Positions 18,193 to 26,203 of a DNA stretch of 64,000 nucleotides are shown one piece after another. Within the stretch, counting starts at the first letter, position 1. The number at the start of each line of letters is the position of its first letter. The notes under the pieces are model-generated. The model searched no databases. It saw only the letters and a program-made list of their open reading frames with translations, and had not been told where the DNA came from. The stretch comes from Burkholderiales bacterium PBB2 (GTDB taxonomy: Bacteria; Pseudomonadota; Gammaproteobacteria; Burkholderiales; Burkholderiaceae_C). Location: the NCBI GenBank assembly GCA_002255955.1, contig NKIM01000003.1, positions 124,001-188,000 on the forward strand. Direction: 5' to 3'. A program made the position numbers and the translations under genes.

Positions 18193-19134
18193 TCACAAGC
18201 GCCGCACCAGGTCCTCGGCCAGGCCGTCGAAACAGCTGCGGATCAGCGGGTTGCTGACGATCTCACGATGCGTCACCAGCCAGAGCGGCAGCTGCGGCAG
18301 CGGCAGGGCCGGCAGGATGCGCTGCAGCCCCGTGCTTGGCCCGACCAGATAGCTGGCCGCAAAGCCGATGCCCACCCCCGCTTTCAGCGCCTGCAGCAAG
18401 GCCGCCTTGTCATCGGTGCGCAGCACGAAATGGGCGCGGTTCAGCTCGGGCGCCACCTGTTCGAACCAGCGCCGCATCTCAGGCAGCTTGTCCGGGCCCA
18501 CCAGACGGTGCTGCTGCGCCAGCAGCTGGGCCAGGTCCTTGGGCTCGCCATGCCGCGCCAGATAGGCCGGGCTGGCGCAGGCCTGGATCTGGAACTCGCC
18601 CAGGCGGCGGCAGACCAGGTCCAGCGGCCGCGGCGGCTCGGCCACCCAAAGGCCGATGTCGGCCTCGCGCGCCAGCAGATCGGGCGGCGCATCGCCGCAG
18701 ATCAGCTCGATCTGCAGGCCCGGCCGCGCCGCCAGCAGGCCCGGCAGCACCTCGGGCACCAGCAGGCCGGCCAGCAGCTGGGTCGTGTGCAGGCGCACCG
18801 TGCCGCTGAGCTGCTCGCGCCGCGCGCTCAGGCGCAGGCTCAGGCGGCTGGCCGCCTCTTCCATCTGCAGGGCATGCTCCAGGATCTGCTCAGCCGCGGC
18901 GGTGGGATGCAGGCCACGCCGGCTGCGCTCGAACAAGCGCGTGCCCAACTGCGCCTCCAGCTCGATCAGCTGCCGGCTCAGCGTCGGCTGCTGCAGCTGC
19001 TGGCTGCGCGCCGCAGCGGCCACGCTGCCGGCCCGGTAGATCGCCAGAAAGCCGCGCAACAAGGCCCAGTCGAACTGCTGGGCGTCCAGCCGCGCCGCCG
19101 GAGCCGGCTCGCTCGAATCCATACGTTTTTGCAT
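18193..19134 (-). CDS. LysR-family transcriptional regulator
   Basis: 313 residues. The winged-helix domain covers ~20-80 (LLRGFLAIYRAGSVAAAARS, QPTLSRQLIELEAQLGTRLFERSRRG) and the ligand-binding domain ~105-305 (VRLHTTQLLAGLLVPEVLPG, LKAGVGIGFAASYLVG). LysR proteins bind a small effector and regulate nearby genes, often including a divergent one. Here the divergent neighbour is a CPBP membrane protease and the downstream neighbours are an SDR and a membrane protein. Confidence 0.92.
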   Translation of the reverse strand: MQKRMDSSEPAPAARLDAQQFDWALLRGFLAIYRAGSVAAAARSQQLQQPTLSRQLIELEAQLGTRLFERSRRGLHPTAAAEQILEHALQMEEAASRLSLRLSARREQLSGTVRLHTTQLLAGLLVPEVLPGLLAARPGLQIELICGDAPPDLLAREADIGLWVAEPPRPLDLVCRRLGEFQIQACASPAYLARHGEPKDLAQLLAQQHRLVGPDKLPEMRRWFEQVAPELNRAHFVLRTDDKAALLQALKAGVGIGFAASYLVGPSTGLQRILPALPLPQLPLWLVTHREIVSNPLIRSCFDGLAEDLVRRL

Positions 19135-19212
19135 CGCCAGCTATGCATCCATGTGAATTGCGCATGGTAGCCCCAAGCCCTAGCCTCCCGCATTCAGTCT
19201 CGCGCCTCACTC

Positions 19213-19236
19213 GTTCACCTGTTCACTGGTTCACCG
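19213..19236 (+). repeat. Three 8-bp GTTCACNN direct repeats in a leader
   Basis: GTTCACCT, GTTCACTG and GTTCACCG lie in tandem just upstream of the CPBP protease start. Three copies are few, but they sit in the leader between the divergent LysR and protease genes. Confidence 0.45.
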
Positions 19237-19241
19237 GCCCC

Positions 19242-20084
19242 ATGTCCCTGCCCCGCCATCCCCTGCTCCGCCTGCTGCTCGCCCTCGTCCTGATCGGCGC
19301 CCCTTTCGCCCTTGGCGCCAAGCTGTTCCAGCTCGTCCTGCCCACCGCCCCCGACTGGCGCGTCGTCGGCAATCTGCTGCGCGGCAGCTGGATGCTCTGC
19401 GTCTATGCCGGCTATGTGCGCTGGGTCGAGCGCCGCCCGGTGCTGGAGCTGGGCCTGCGCGGCGCTGGCCGCGAGTTCGCCACCGGGGCCGGCCTGGCCA
19501 CGCTGCTGATCGCCGCCTTTGTCGGCCTGCTGGCCGTGACGGGCCATTACCGCCTGCAAGGCCTCGACCCGGCCCAGGGCTGGGTGGCGCTGAGCTCGGT
19601 GCTGCCGGCCATGTTGGTGGTGGCGATCGCCGAAGAGCTGCTGCTGCGCGGCCTGCTGTTCCGATTATTGGAGCAGGCCTGGGGTTCCTGGGCGGCGCTG
19701 GCGGCCTCCTCGCTGATCTTCGGCCTGCTGCACCAGTTCAACCCCCATGCCAGCCTCTACACCTCGCTGGTGCTGGGCCTGGAGCTGGGCGTGATGTTCG
19801 CCGCCGCCTACATGCTGACGCGCCGGCTCTGGCTCTGCACCGGCCTGCATTTCGGCTGGAACTTTGCGCAGGCGGGGGTATTCGATGTGCCCATGTCCGG
19901 CTTCGAGGCCAAGGCCTGGTTCCAGGCCAAGATCGACGGCCCCACATGGCTCAGCGGTGGCGCCTTCGGGGCCGAGGGCGCCCTGCCGGGTCTGCTGCTC
20001 TGCCTGGGCTTGAGCGCCTGGCTGCTGTGGCGCGCGCGGGCGGCGGGCCGCATCCTGCGGCGCGGCGAAACGCTGCGCGACTGA
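19242..20084 (+). CDS. CPBP-family intramembrane glutamic endopeptidase
   Basis: 280 residues from ATG 19242 with about eight membrane helices. Motif 1 EELLLRG (with the Glu-Glu pair and Arg), motif 2 FGLLHQF and motif 3 HFGWNF are all present, the signature of CPBP (Abi/CAAX-like) intramembrane proteases. Family roles include prenyl-protein processing, bacteriocin self-immunity and regulated proteolysis; nothing local decides among them. An upstream start at 19143 would add a stretch unlike a membrane-protein N-terminus. Confidence 0.85.
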   Translation: MSLPRHPLLRLLLALVLIGAPFALGAKLFQLVLPTAPDWRVVGNLLRGSWMLCVYAGYVRWVERRPVLELGLRGAGREFATGAGLATLLIAAFVGLLAVTGHYRLQGLDPAQGWVALSSVLPAMLVVAIAEELLLRGLLFRLLEQAWGSWAALAASSLIFGLLHQFNPHASLYTSLVLGLELGVMFAAAYMLTRRLWLCTGLHFGWNFAQAGVFDVPMSGFEAKAWFQAKIDGPTWLSGGAFGAEGALPGLLLCLGLSAWLLWRARAAGRILRRGETLRD

Positions 20085-20120
20085 GAGCGCCCCAAGCCCG
20101 GCGCCGGGCGGCTGTCACAT

Positions 20121-20149
20121 CAGGCGGGCATACTGCCGCCTGATTCTTT
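20121..20149 (+). terminator. Intrinsic terminator after the CPBP gene
   Basis: CAGGCGG / CCGCCTG stem with an 8-base loop, followed by ATTCTTTT. It ends 7 bases before the next start codon, so it could also act as a leader structure. Confidence 0.6.
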
Positions 20150-20155
20150 TGCACC

Positions 20156-23100
20156 ATGCCGCCTCCGCCTCCGCCCCTGCCTACGTCTCCCGCGCCCACG
20201 GCTGCCCCGGCCACACCCGCACAGCCCTGCCTCAGCCCGTCTTTGCCCCAGTTGCGCCTGCTCGGCGGCTTTGAACTGCGCGGCCCCGAGGGCCAGGTCT
20301 TGCCCCTGCCCTACGACAAGGTGCGCGCCCTTCTGGCCATGCTGGTGCTGCAGACCGGGCCGCTGGCGCGCGAGCTGCTGGCCGAAACGCTCTGGCCGGA
20401 TTCCACCCTGGATCAAGCGCGCGCCAATCTGCGCCGCGCCCTGTTTGACCTGCGCCGGGTGCTGGCCCAGCTCTGGCCCGATCAGCCCGCGCTGGAGCCC
20501 CTGATCAGCGACAACAAAAAGCAGCTGCAGCTGCGCGAGGACCTGGCCTGGCAGCTGGACTGCCGTGACTTCGCCCTGGCCCAGCTGGACGCCGCCACGC
20601 CCCAACCCGAGGCCCGCCGTCAAGCCCTGCAGCAAGCCCTGAGCCTGTACCGCGGCCCCTTGCTGGACGGCCTGCAGCTGCCCGAGGCGCCCGGCTTCGA
20701 AGCCTGGCTGCAACCGCGCCGCGAGGCCTTGCTGCGCCAGGCCCAGCAGCTGCTGGAGGCCCTGGGCCAGCTGCACGAAGACGCCGGCGAGACCGAGGCC
20801 GCCCTCGCCTGCGCCCGCCGCGCCCTGGCCCAAGACCCCTGGTGCGAGCCCGCCCTGCGCCGCTGCCTGCGCATGTTGGCGCCCTCGGCGGCGGGCGAGG
20901 CCCTGGCCTTGTTCGAGCAGTTCCGCGCCCAGCTGCAGGCCGAGCTGCAGCTGCAGCCGCAAGCCGCCACCCTGGAGCTGGCCGAGCGCCTGCGCCACAG
21001 CGGCGCGCACACGCCGCCCAGCCCCGCCGCCCGCGCCGAGCGCCGCCGCGTCGTCGCCCTGGCCTGCGAGTGGGAGGCCCCGGCCGAACAGGCCGACCGC
21101 GAGGCCGAGGCCCTGGCCGCCGCCCTGCAGGCCCGGATGCACGCGGCCCGGCAGTCGCTGCAGGCGCGTGGCGCCCATGTGCAGCGGGCCGAGGGCGGCG
21201 AGCTGCTGGCCTTTTTCGGCCACCCGCGTGCGCAGGAGCAGGCACCGCGCCTGTCCCTGGATGCCGCGCTGGAGCTGGCTGCAGCGCACAACACCGAACA
21301 CGAGCCCTGGGCCCTGCGCCAGGGCCTGCATGTGGGCTGGGTCCATGCCGACCCCGAGCAGGCCTCGCCCGACAGCGTGGGCGCGCTCTCGCGCCAGGCG
21401 CGCAAGCTGGCCCTGCAGGCCGAGGCCGGGCGCATCCGCGTCAGCGCCGAGCTGCAGCAGCAAAGCGAACGCCACCACCGCTTCACCGCCCCCAGCAGCG
21501 CAGACGGCAGCGCCGAGCTGCTGGGCGCCCGCCCGCTGCAGGCCGCCAGCCGCCTGGACACGCTCAAGCCCATGGTCGGCCGCAGCGCCGAGCTGGCCCA
21601 GCTGCAGCAGGAATGGGCGCGCGCCCAGCAGGCCGCCCGCACGGTCTGGGTGCAAGGCGAGCCCGGCCTGGGCAAGACCCGGTTGCTGCTGGCCCTGCGC
21701 CAGCAGCTGAGCAGCGGCCACGGCCAGCCCGCCCCGCCGATCTCGCAGCTGCACTGCCGCCCCGAGTACCGCCACACCCCGCTGCAGCCGGTGCGCGCCA
21801 CCCTGCGCCGGCGCCTGGGCGCGGCCCTGGAGGGCGACGAAGCCCAAGCGGAGCAGGCGCTCGGCGTGCTGCTGCAACACGCGGGCATCGCCCAGGCCGC
21901 GCAGGCTGCCGCGCGCAGCCTGCTGCGCCCCTTGCTGCTGCAGTCGCAAGCGGGCGCGCCCTCGAGCGAACCCCTGCACAAGCGGGAGCTGCAAACCCTG
22001 CTCTGCGAGCTGTTCGAAGGCCTGGCCCAGGGCCGGCCGCAACTGCTGCTGCTGGAAGACCTGCACTGGGCCGACCCCTCGACGCTGGAGCTCTTGCAGC
22101 AGCATCTGCAGCGCCCCGCCGAAAGCCGCGCCCCGGGGCTGCTGCTGCTCAGCTCGCGCGAAGCGCCACCCGAGGAACTGCGCGCCAGCCTCGAGCTCTG
22201 CCTGAACCTGCAGCCTCTGCCGGCCGAGGACATGGGCCGCCTGATCGACCAGCTCGACGGCAGCCCGCCGCCGCCGGCCCAGCGCCTGCAGGTGCTGCAG
22301 CGCGCTGGTGGCGTGCCCCTGTTTGCCGAAGAGCTGGCCCGCTCGCTGCGCCTGCGCCCCGAGGACAAGGTGCCCGCCACGCTCTGGGATCTGCTGGCCG
22401 CCAGCCTGGACCGCCTGCCGTCCGAGGCCAAGCGCCTGGCCCAGGGTGCGGCCCTGCTGGGCAGCAGCTGCTCACCGCCTTTGCTGCAAGAGCTGCTGCA
22501 GCTGCCCGCCGGCCCGCTGCAGCAACAGCTGGCCCAGCTGGCGCGGCTCGATCTGCTGCAGGCCATCGGCCCGCAGCACTGGCAGTTCCGCCATGCCCTG
22601 ATCCGCGATGCGGCGCTGGAGACCCTCAGCGCCGCCGAGCGCCGCGCCCTGCACCGCCGCGCCGCCCAGGCCTTGATGGGCCCGTTTGCCAGCATGGCCG
22701 CCGATGCCCCCGAGGCCCTGGCCCAGCATCTGCACGCCGCCGGCGACCCGGTGGCCGCGCACTACTGGCTGCAGGCAGCCGAGCGCGCCGCCGCCCAATC
22801 GGCGCACCAGGAAGCGCGCCACGGCTTCGAGCAAGGCCTGGCCGCCCTGCAGCTGCCCGAGGCCACGCCCGCCCTGGTGCAGCGCTTGCGCCTGCCCCTG
22901 CTGATGGGCCTGGGCCATGGCCTGCTGGCCCTGGAGGGCTATGGCTCGCCGGCCGCGCGCCAGTGCTACCGCCAGGCGCTGGAGGCCTGCGACGAGCCCG
23001 GCGCCAGCAGCGGCCCGGGCCAGCGCTTCCAGGCGCTCTGGGGCCTGTGGCTGGGCAGCCGCAGTGGCCCGGACGAACGCCCGGTGCTGGCCCTGGCGCA

Positions 23101-23959
23101 GGAGCTGCTGGCCGTGGCCGCCGACACCGGCGACGCCGCGGCCGCTGTGCAAGCGCGTTATGCCCTGGGCAACAATCTGTTCTTCCTGGGCCAGCTGCAG
23201 GCCTCTTGCGAGGCCCTGGCCGAGGCCGCGGCCGCCGGTGATCGCCTGCCCGCCCGCCAGCTCACGCAACTGACCCAGCGCTTCGGCGAGCACGGCGGCA
23301 TTGCCGCGCGCGCCATGCTGGGCTGGCCCCTGGCCTTGCAAGGCCGGGTGGACGAAGCTCTGGCACAAAGCCAGCTGGGCCTGCAGCAGGCGCGCGAGCT
23401 CGGCCACGCCCACACCCTGGGCTTTGCCCTGGCCATGAACGCGGTGCTGCTGCGCCATCTGCGCCGGCCCGAGGCCGCCTTGCCGCTGAGCCTGGAGCTG
23501 CTGGCCCTGGCCCAGCGCCACGGCCTAGCCCTGTGGCAGGCCGTGGGCGCCCTGGTGCTGGGTTGGAGCCAGGCGGCCGGCGGCGACCCGGCCGGCCTGC
23601 TGCCCATCCGCCAGGCGGCCAGCGCCTCGGCCGTGGCCATGCCCAGCACCGAAGCCACCTTCCTGTCTTTCCTGATCGAAGCCCTGCTGAACCTGGGCCA
23701 GGCCGAGGAAGCCCTGGCGCAGATCGACGCCTGCCTGCCCAAGGCGCGCGAGCGCCAGGAGTTCTACCTGCTGCCCGAGCTCTGGCGCATGCGCGCCCAG
23801 GCGCTGGAGGCCTTGGGCGACCCACGCGCCGAGGGCGAGCAGGCGCTCGAGCAGGCCCAGCAAGCCGGCCAAGCCATGGGGGCGGGCCTGCTCCTGCAGC
23901 GCACGGCCGCCCAGCGCCAGGCCTTGCCTGAGATCGATTCAACGCAAATTCAACGCTGA
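20156..23959 (+). CDS. Giant BTAD-ATPase-TPR transcriptional regulator
   Basis: 1,267 residues. Residues ~30-125 are an OmpR-type winged-helix DNA-binding domain (LRLLGGFELRGPEG, VRALLAMLVLQ, ANLRRALFDLRRVL); ~130-265 a bacterial transcriptional activator (BTAD) helical-repeat domain (CRDFALAQLDAA, LYRGPLLDG); ~285-450 a segment recalling a degenerate cyclase-homology domain. The STAND/AAA-type ATPase starts at ~470 with Walker A GEPGLGKTRL (501-510) and LLLLEDLHWAD as Walker B. The C-terminal ~500 residues are TPR-like repeats. Proteins of this type integrate a signal through the ATPase/TPR part. Its target is unknown; the barrel/phosphate cluster begins 68 bp downstream. Confidence 0.85.
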   Translation: MPPPPPPLPTSPAPTAAPATPAQPCLSPSLPQLRLLGGFELRGPEGQVLPLPYDKVRALLAMLVLQTGPLARELLAETLWPDSTLDQARANLRRALFDLRRVLAQLWPDQPALEPLISDNKKQLQLREDLAWQLDCRDFALAQLDAATPQPEARRQALQQALSLYRGPLLDGLQLPEAPGFEAWLQPRREALLRQAQQLLEALGQLHEDAGETEAALACARRALAQDPWCEPALRRCLRMLAPSAAGEALALFEQFRAQLQAELQLQPQAATLELAERLRHSGAHTPPSPAARAERRRVVALACEWEAPAEQADREAEALAAALQARMHAARQSLQARGAHVQRAEGGELLAFFGHPRAQEQAPRLSLDAALELAAAHNTEHEPWALRQGLHVGWVHADPEQASPDSVGALSRQARKLALQAEAGRIRVSAELQQQSERHHRFTAPSSADGSAELLGARPLQAASRLDTLKPMVGRSAELAQLQQEWARAQQAARTVWVQGEPGLGKTRLLLALRQQLSSGHGQPAPPISQLHCRPEYRHTPLQPVRATLRRRLGAALEGDEAQAEQALGVLLQHAGIAQAAQAAARSLLRPLLLQSQAGAPSSEPLHKRELQTLLCELFEGLAQGRPQLLLLEDLHWADPSTLELLQQHLQRPAESRAPGLLLLSSREAPPEELRASLELCLNLQPLPAEDMGRLIDQLDGSPPPPAQRLQVLQRAGGVPLFAEELARSLRLRPEDKVPATLWDLLAASLDRLPSEAKRLAQGAALLGSSCSPPLLQELLQLPAGPLQQQLAQLARLDLLQAIGPQHWQFRHALIRDAALETLSAAERRALHRRAAQALMGPFASMAADAPEALAQHLHAAGDPVAAHYWLQAAERAAAQSAHQEARHGFEQGLAALQLPEATPALVQRLRLPLLMGLGHGLLALEGYGSPAARQCYRQALEACDEPGASSGPGQRFQALWGLWLGSRSGPDERPVLALAQELLAVAADTGDAAAAVQARYALGNNLFFLGQLQASCEALAEAAAAGDRLPARQLTQLTQRFGEHGGIAARAMLGWPLALQGRVDEALAQSQLGLQQARELGHAHTLGFALAMNAVLLRHLRRPEAALPLSLELLALAQRHGLALWQAVGALVLGWSQAAGGDPAGLLPIRQAASASAVAMPSTEATFLSFLIEALLNLGQAEEALAQIDACLPKARERQEFYLLPELWRMRAQALEALGDPRAEGEQALEQAQQAGQAMGAGLLLQRTAAQRQALPEIDSTQIQR

Positions 23960-24027
23960 CCCGCCAAGCTCCCGCTCAGTTTCAGACCCGCCAGCCATGA
24001 CGCGGGTCACAGCGAGGGGAAGCTTTG

Positions 24028-25440
24028 ATGCGGACACAAGGAAAAAAACACGCAGCCAGCCAGCGCCGCGCCGCTTGGCTGCTGGCCGCTGCCGCGGGCC
24101 TGACCGGCCTGCTGGCCGGCGCCAACGCCCGCGCGCAAGCAGCGGGCGAATCCGTTGAACCGGGTACAACGGCTGCAGCGGGCGGCGGCCAGGGCAGCGC
24201 CCTGCGCTTCTCTGGCTTTGCCACCCTGGGCCTGGCCCACAACGACAACGCCACGGCCGGCGTCATCACCTCCTTCTCGCAGCTGCGGCCGGTGCAAAAA
24301 GGCTGGTCGGCGAATATGGACACGGCCCTGGGCCTGCAGCTGGAATGGCAGCCCGCCCAAGGCACCACGCTGCAAGTGCAAGGCGTGGCCCGGGCCGGCG
24401 AGGACATGAAGCCACGCCTGCGCATCGCCGCCCTGCGCCAGCAGCTGGGCCAGGGCCTGAGCCTGAACCTGGGCCGCCTGCGCAGCCCGCTGTTCTTCGA
24501 CTCCAGCATCGCCGAGATCGGCTATGCCAACCTGACCGTGCGCCCAGCGCCGGCCATCTACGCCCTGACCAACAGCGTGGCCAGCCTGGACGGCGCCGAT
24601 CTGCACTGGCGCCTCAACCTCGGTGATGCCAGCCTGCTGGCGCAAGTGTTTGGTGGCCGCTACGACTACACCCACCGCTTCAACAACTTCGCGCCCGCCA
24701 TCTCGGCCGATGCCAGCCTGCGCGGCCTGCTCGGCTTCAGCCTCAGCGCCAATCTGCAAGACCTGACCCTGCGCGTTTCGCACACCCGCATCGACCGCTA
24801 TGTGCTGCGCTCCGCCCAGGTCGATCAACTCAACAGCGGCCTGGATCAAGTCAACGGCGCGCTGCAGCAACTGGCCCAGAACCCCCTGCTGCCAGCGCCC
24901 ATGCTGGCTGCGCTGCAGGCCAAGTCGCGCGGCCTGGCGGCCCTGCGCAACCCCTTCGACAACCGGCCCGACTACACCAGCATCGGCCTGGACGGCAACT
25001 GGCAGCACTGGCGAGTGCTGGCCGAGCTGACCTGGATGAACCCGCACAACGACCTGGTCGGTCGCGGCCGCGGCTACAGCCTGACCTTGGCACGCAGCTT
25101 CGGTGACTTCACGCCCTACCTCGCCGTGGCCCAGATGAAGCGCTCCAGCGCCGTGCTCGACACCAGCGCCCTGGCAGCCACGGGCCTCAGCCCGCAGCTC
25201 GACGGGGGCTTGCAGCAGTTGCAGCAAGGCTTCGACACGGCCCAGCAGTTCGCCAACATCAGCAGCCGCTCGCTCAGCCTGGGCCTGCGCTGGGACTGGC
25301 GCGAGAACATGGCGCTCAAAACCCAGCTCGACCTGATGCGCACGCCCAGCCCCGGCACGCCCGGCCCCCTGGCCGTGCCCGCCCTGCCCTTCAAGCACAA
25401 GCTCCAGCTGTTCAGCGTCACGCTGGACCTGGTGTTCTGA
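24028..25440 (+). CDS. Outer-membrane beta-barrel (porin-like) protein
   Basis: 470 residues from ATG 24028, behind AGGGGAAG; a TTG one codon upstream is possible. Signal peptide LLAAAAGLTGLLAGANARAQA, then many alternating amphipathic strands (FSGFATLGLAHND, LQLEWQPAQGTTLQVQGVA, LSLGLRWDWRENMALKTQLD) and a terminal Phe (VTLDLVF), the outer-membrane barrel insertion signal. In the middle, residues ~265-310 form a helical insert. It is followed by a PstS-like protein 13 bp on, so it may be a specific outer-membrane channel for the same solute. Confidence 0.8.
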   Translation: MRTQGKKHAASQRRAAWLLAAAAGLTGLLAGANARAQAAGESVEPGTTAAAGGGQGSALRFSGFATLGLAHNDNATAGVITSFSQLRPVQKGWSANMDTALGLQLEWQPAQGTTLQVQGVARAGEDMKPRLRIAALRQQLGQGLSLNLGRLRSPLFFDSSIAEIGYANLTVRPAPAIYALTNSVASLDGADLHWRLNLGDASLLAQVFGGRYDYTHRFNNFAPAISADASLRGLLGFSLSANLQDLTLRVSHTRIDRYVLRSAQVDQLNSGLDQVNGALQQLAQNPLLPAPMLAALQAKSRGLAALRNPFDNRPDYTSIGLDGNWQHWRVLAELTWMNPHNDLVGRGRGYSLTLARSFGDFTPYLAVAQMKRSSAVLDTSALAATGLSPQLDGGLQQLQQGFDTAQQFANISSRSLSLGLRWDWRENMALKTQLDLMRTPSPGTPGPLAVPALPFKHKLQLFSVTLDLVF

Positions 25441-25453
25441 GGAGGGCCCCACC

Positions 25454-26203
25454 ATGAAATTGAATCTGCTCTCCTCCCTGCTGCCACGCGTCGCCCTGCC
25501 CATGACGGCCCTGCTGGCCCTGTTCTGGGTCACCGCGCCCCAGCCGTCCCTGGCGGCCACCGAACTGATCGTCATCGCCCACAAGGATGTGGCCCTGGAC
25601 AAGATCAGCCCCGAGCGCGTCACCCAGATCTTTCTGCGCCAGCAGCAGAACTGGCCCGACGGCCAGCCCATCCAGCCCATCGATCTGCGCGAAGGCACCA
25701 GCCTGCGCCGCAGCTTCTACGACCAGGTGACCGGCCGCAGCCCCGGCCAGCTGCGCGCCTACTGGGCACGCCAGAGCTTCACCGGCATGGGCCTGCCGCC
25801 GCGCCAGGTGGACAGCGACGAGGACGTGGCCCGCCTGGTGCAAAGCACGCCGGGCGCCATCGGCTACGTCTCGCGCAAGCCCAACGGCGCCGGCGTGAAA
25901 GTCCTGCTGACCGCCAATCTGGACTGCCCCGGCCATGAAAGCCGCCGCCACCGACCCCGGCCTGGAGCAGGCCTCCTGGCTGCGCCTGCTGGCGCCGGCC
26001 AGCTGGCTATCGGGTCGGCTGAGTTTTTCGCGCAAGTTCCTGCTGGTCGGCGCGGTCATGCTGCTGGCCCTGGCCTTGCTGAGCTGGCCCCTGCTGCGCA
26101 AAGCCGGGCAAGACGCCCAAAGCGCCGAGCTGGAACGCCGCGGCCTGGCCGCCCTGGCGCAACAGGCGGCCGTGCTCAACACCCTGGTGCGCCAGCGCGG
26201 TGA
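25454..26203 (+). CDS. PstS-like solute-binding protein, reading through into next gene
   Basis: A periplasmic protein with signal peptide (ALLALFWVTAPQPSLAA) and a short phosphate-binding-protein domain (TELIVIAHKDVALDKISPERVTQIFL, SLRRSFYDQVTGRS, PGAIGYVSRK). The recognisable domain ends near residue 152 (GVKVLLT). The frame then stays open for ~95 residues of Arg/Pro/Ala-rich sequence that is only the out-of-frame reading of the next gene. In the neighbouring frame, GGA CTG CCC CGG CCA TGA would stop precisely over the next gene's ATG. A one-base indel around 25905-25930 is therefore likely. Confidence 0.7.
   Translation: MKLNLLSSLLPRVALPMTALLALFWVTAPQPSLAATELIVIAHKDVALDKISPERVTQIFLRQQQNWPDGQPIQPIDLREGTSLRRSFYDQVTGRSPGQLRAYWARQSFTGMGLPPRQVDSDEDVARLVQSTPGAIGYVSRKPNGAGVKVLLTANLDCPGHESRRHRPRPGAGLLAAPAGAGQLAIGSAEFFAQVPAGRRGHAAGPGLAELAPAAQSRARRPKRRAGTPRPGRPGATGGRAQHPGAPAR

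Noticed and set aside
19242-20084. CPBP ('Abi') protein as phage defence
   Set aside because: The family name is historical; no defence genes are near, and the local context is a LysR/SDR region.
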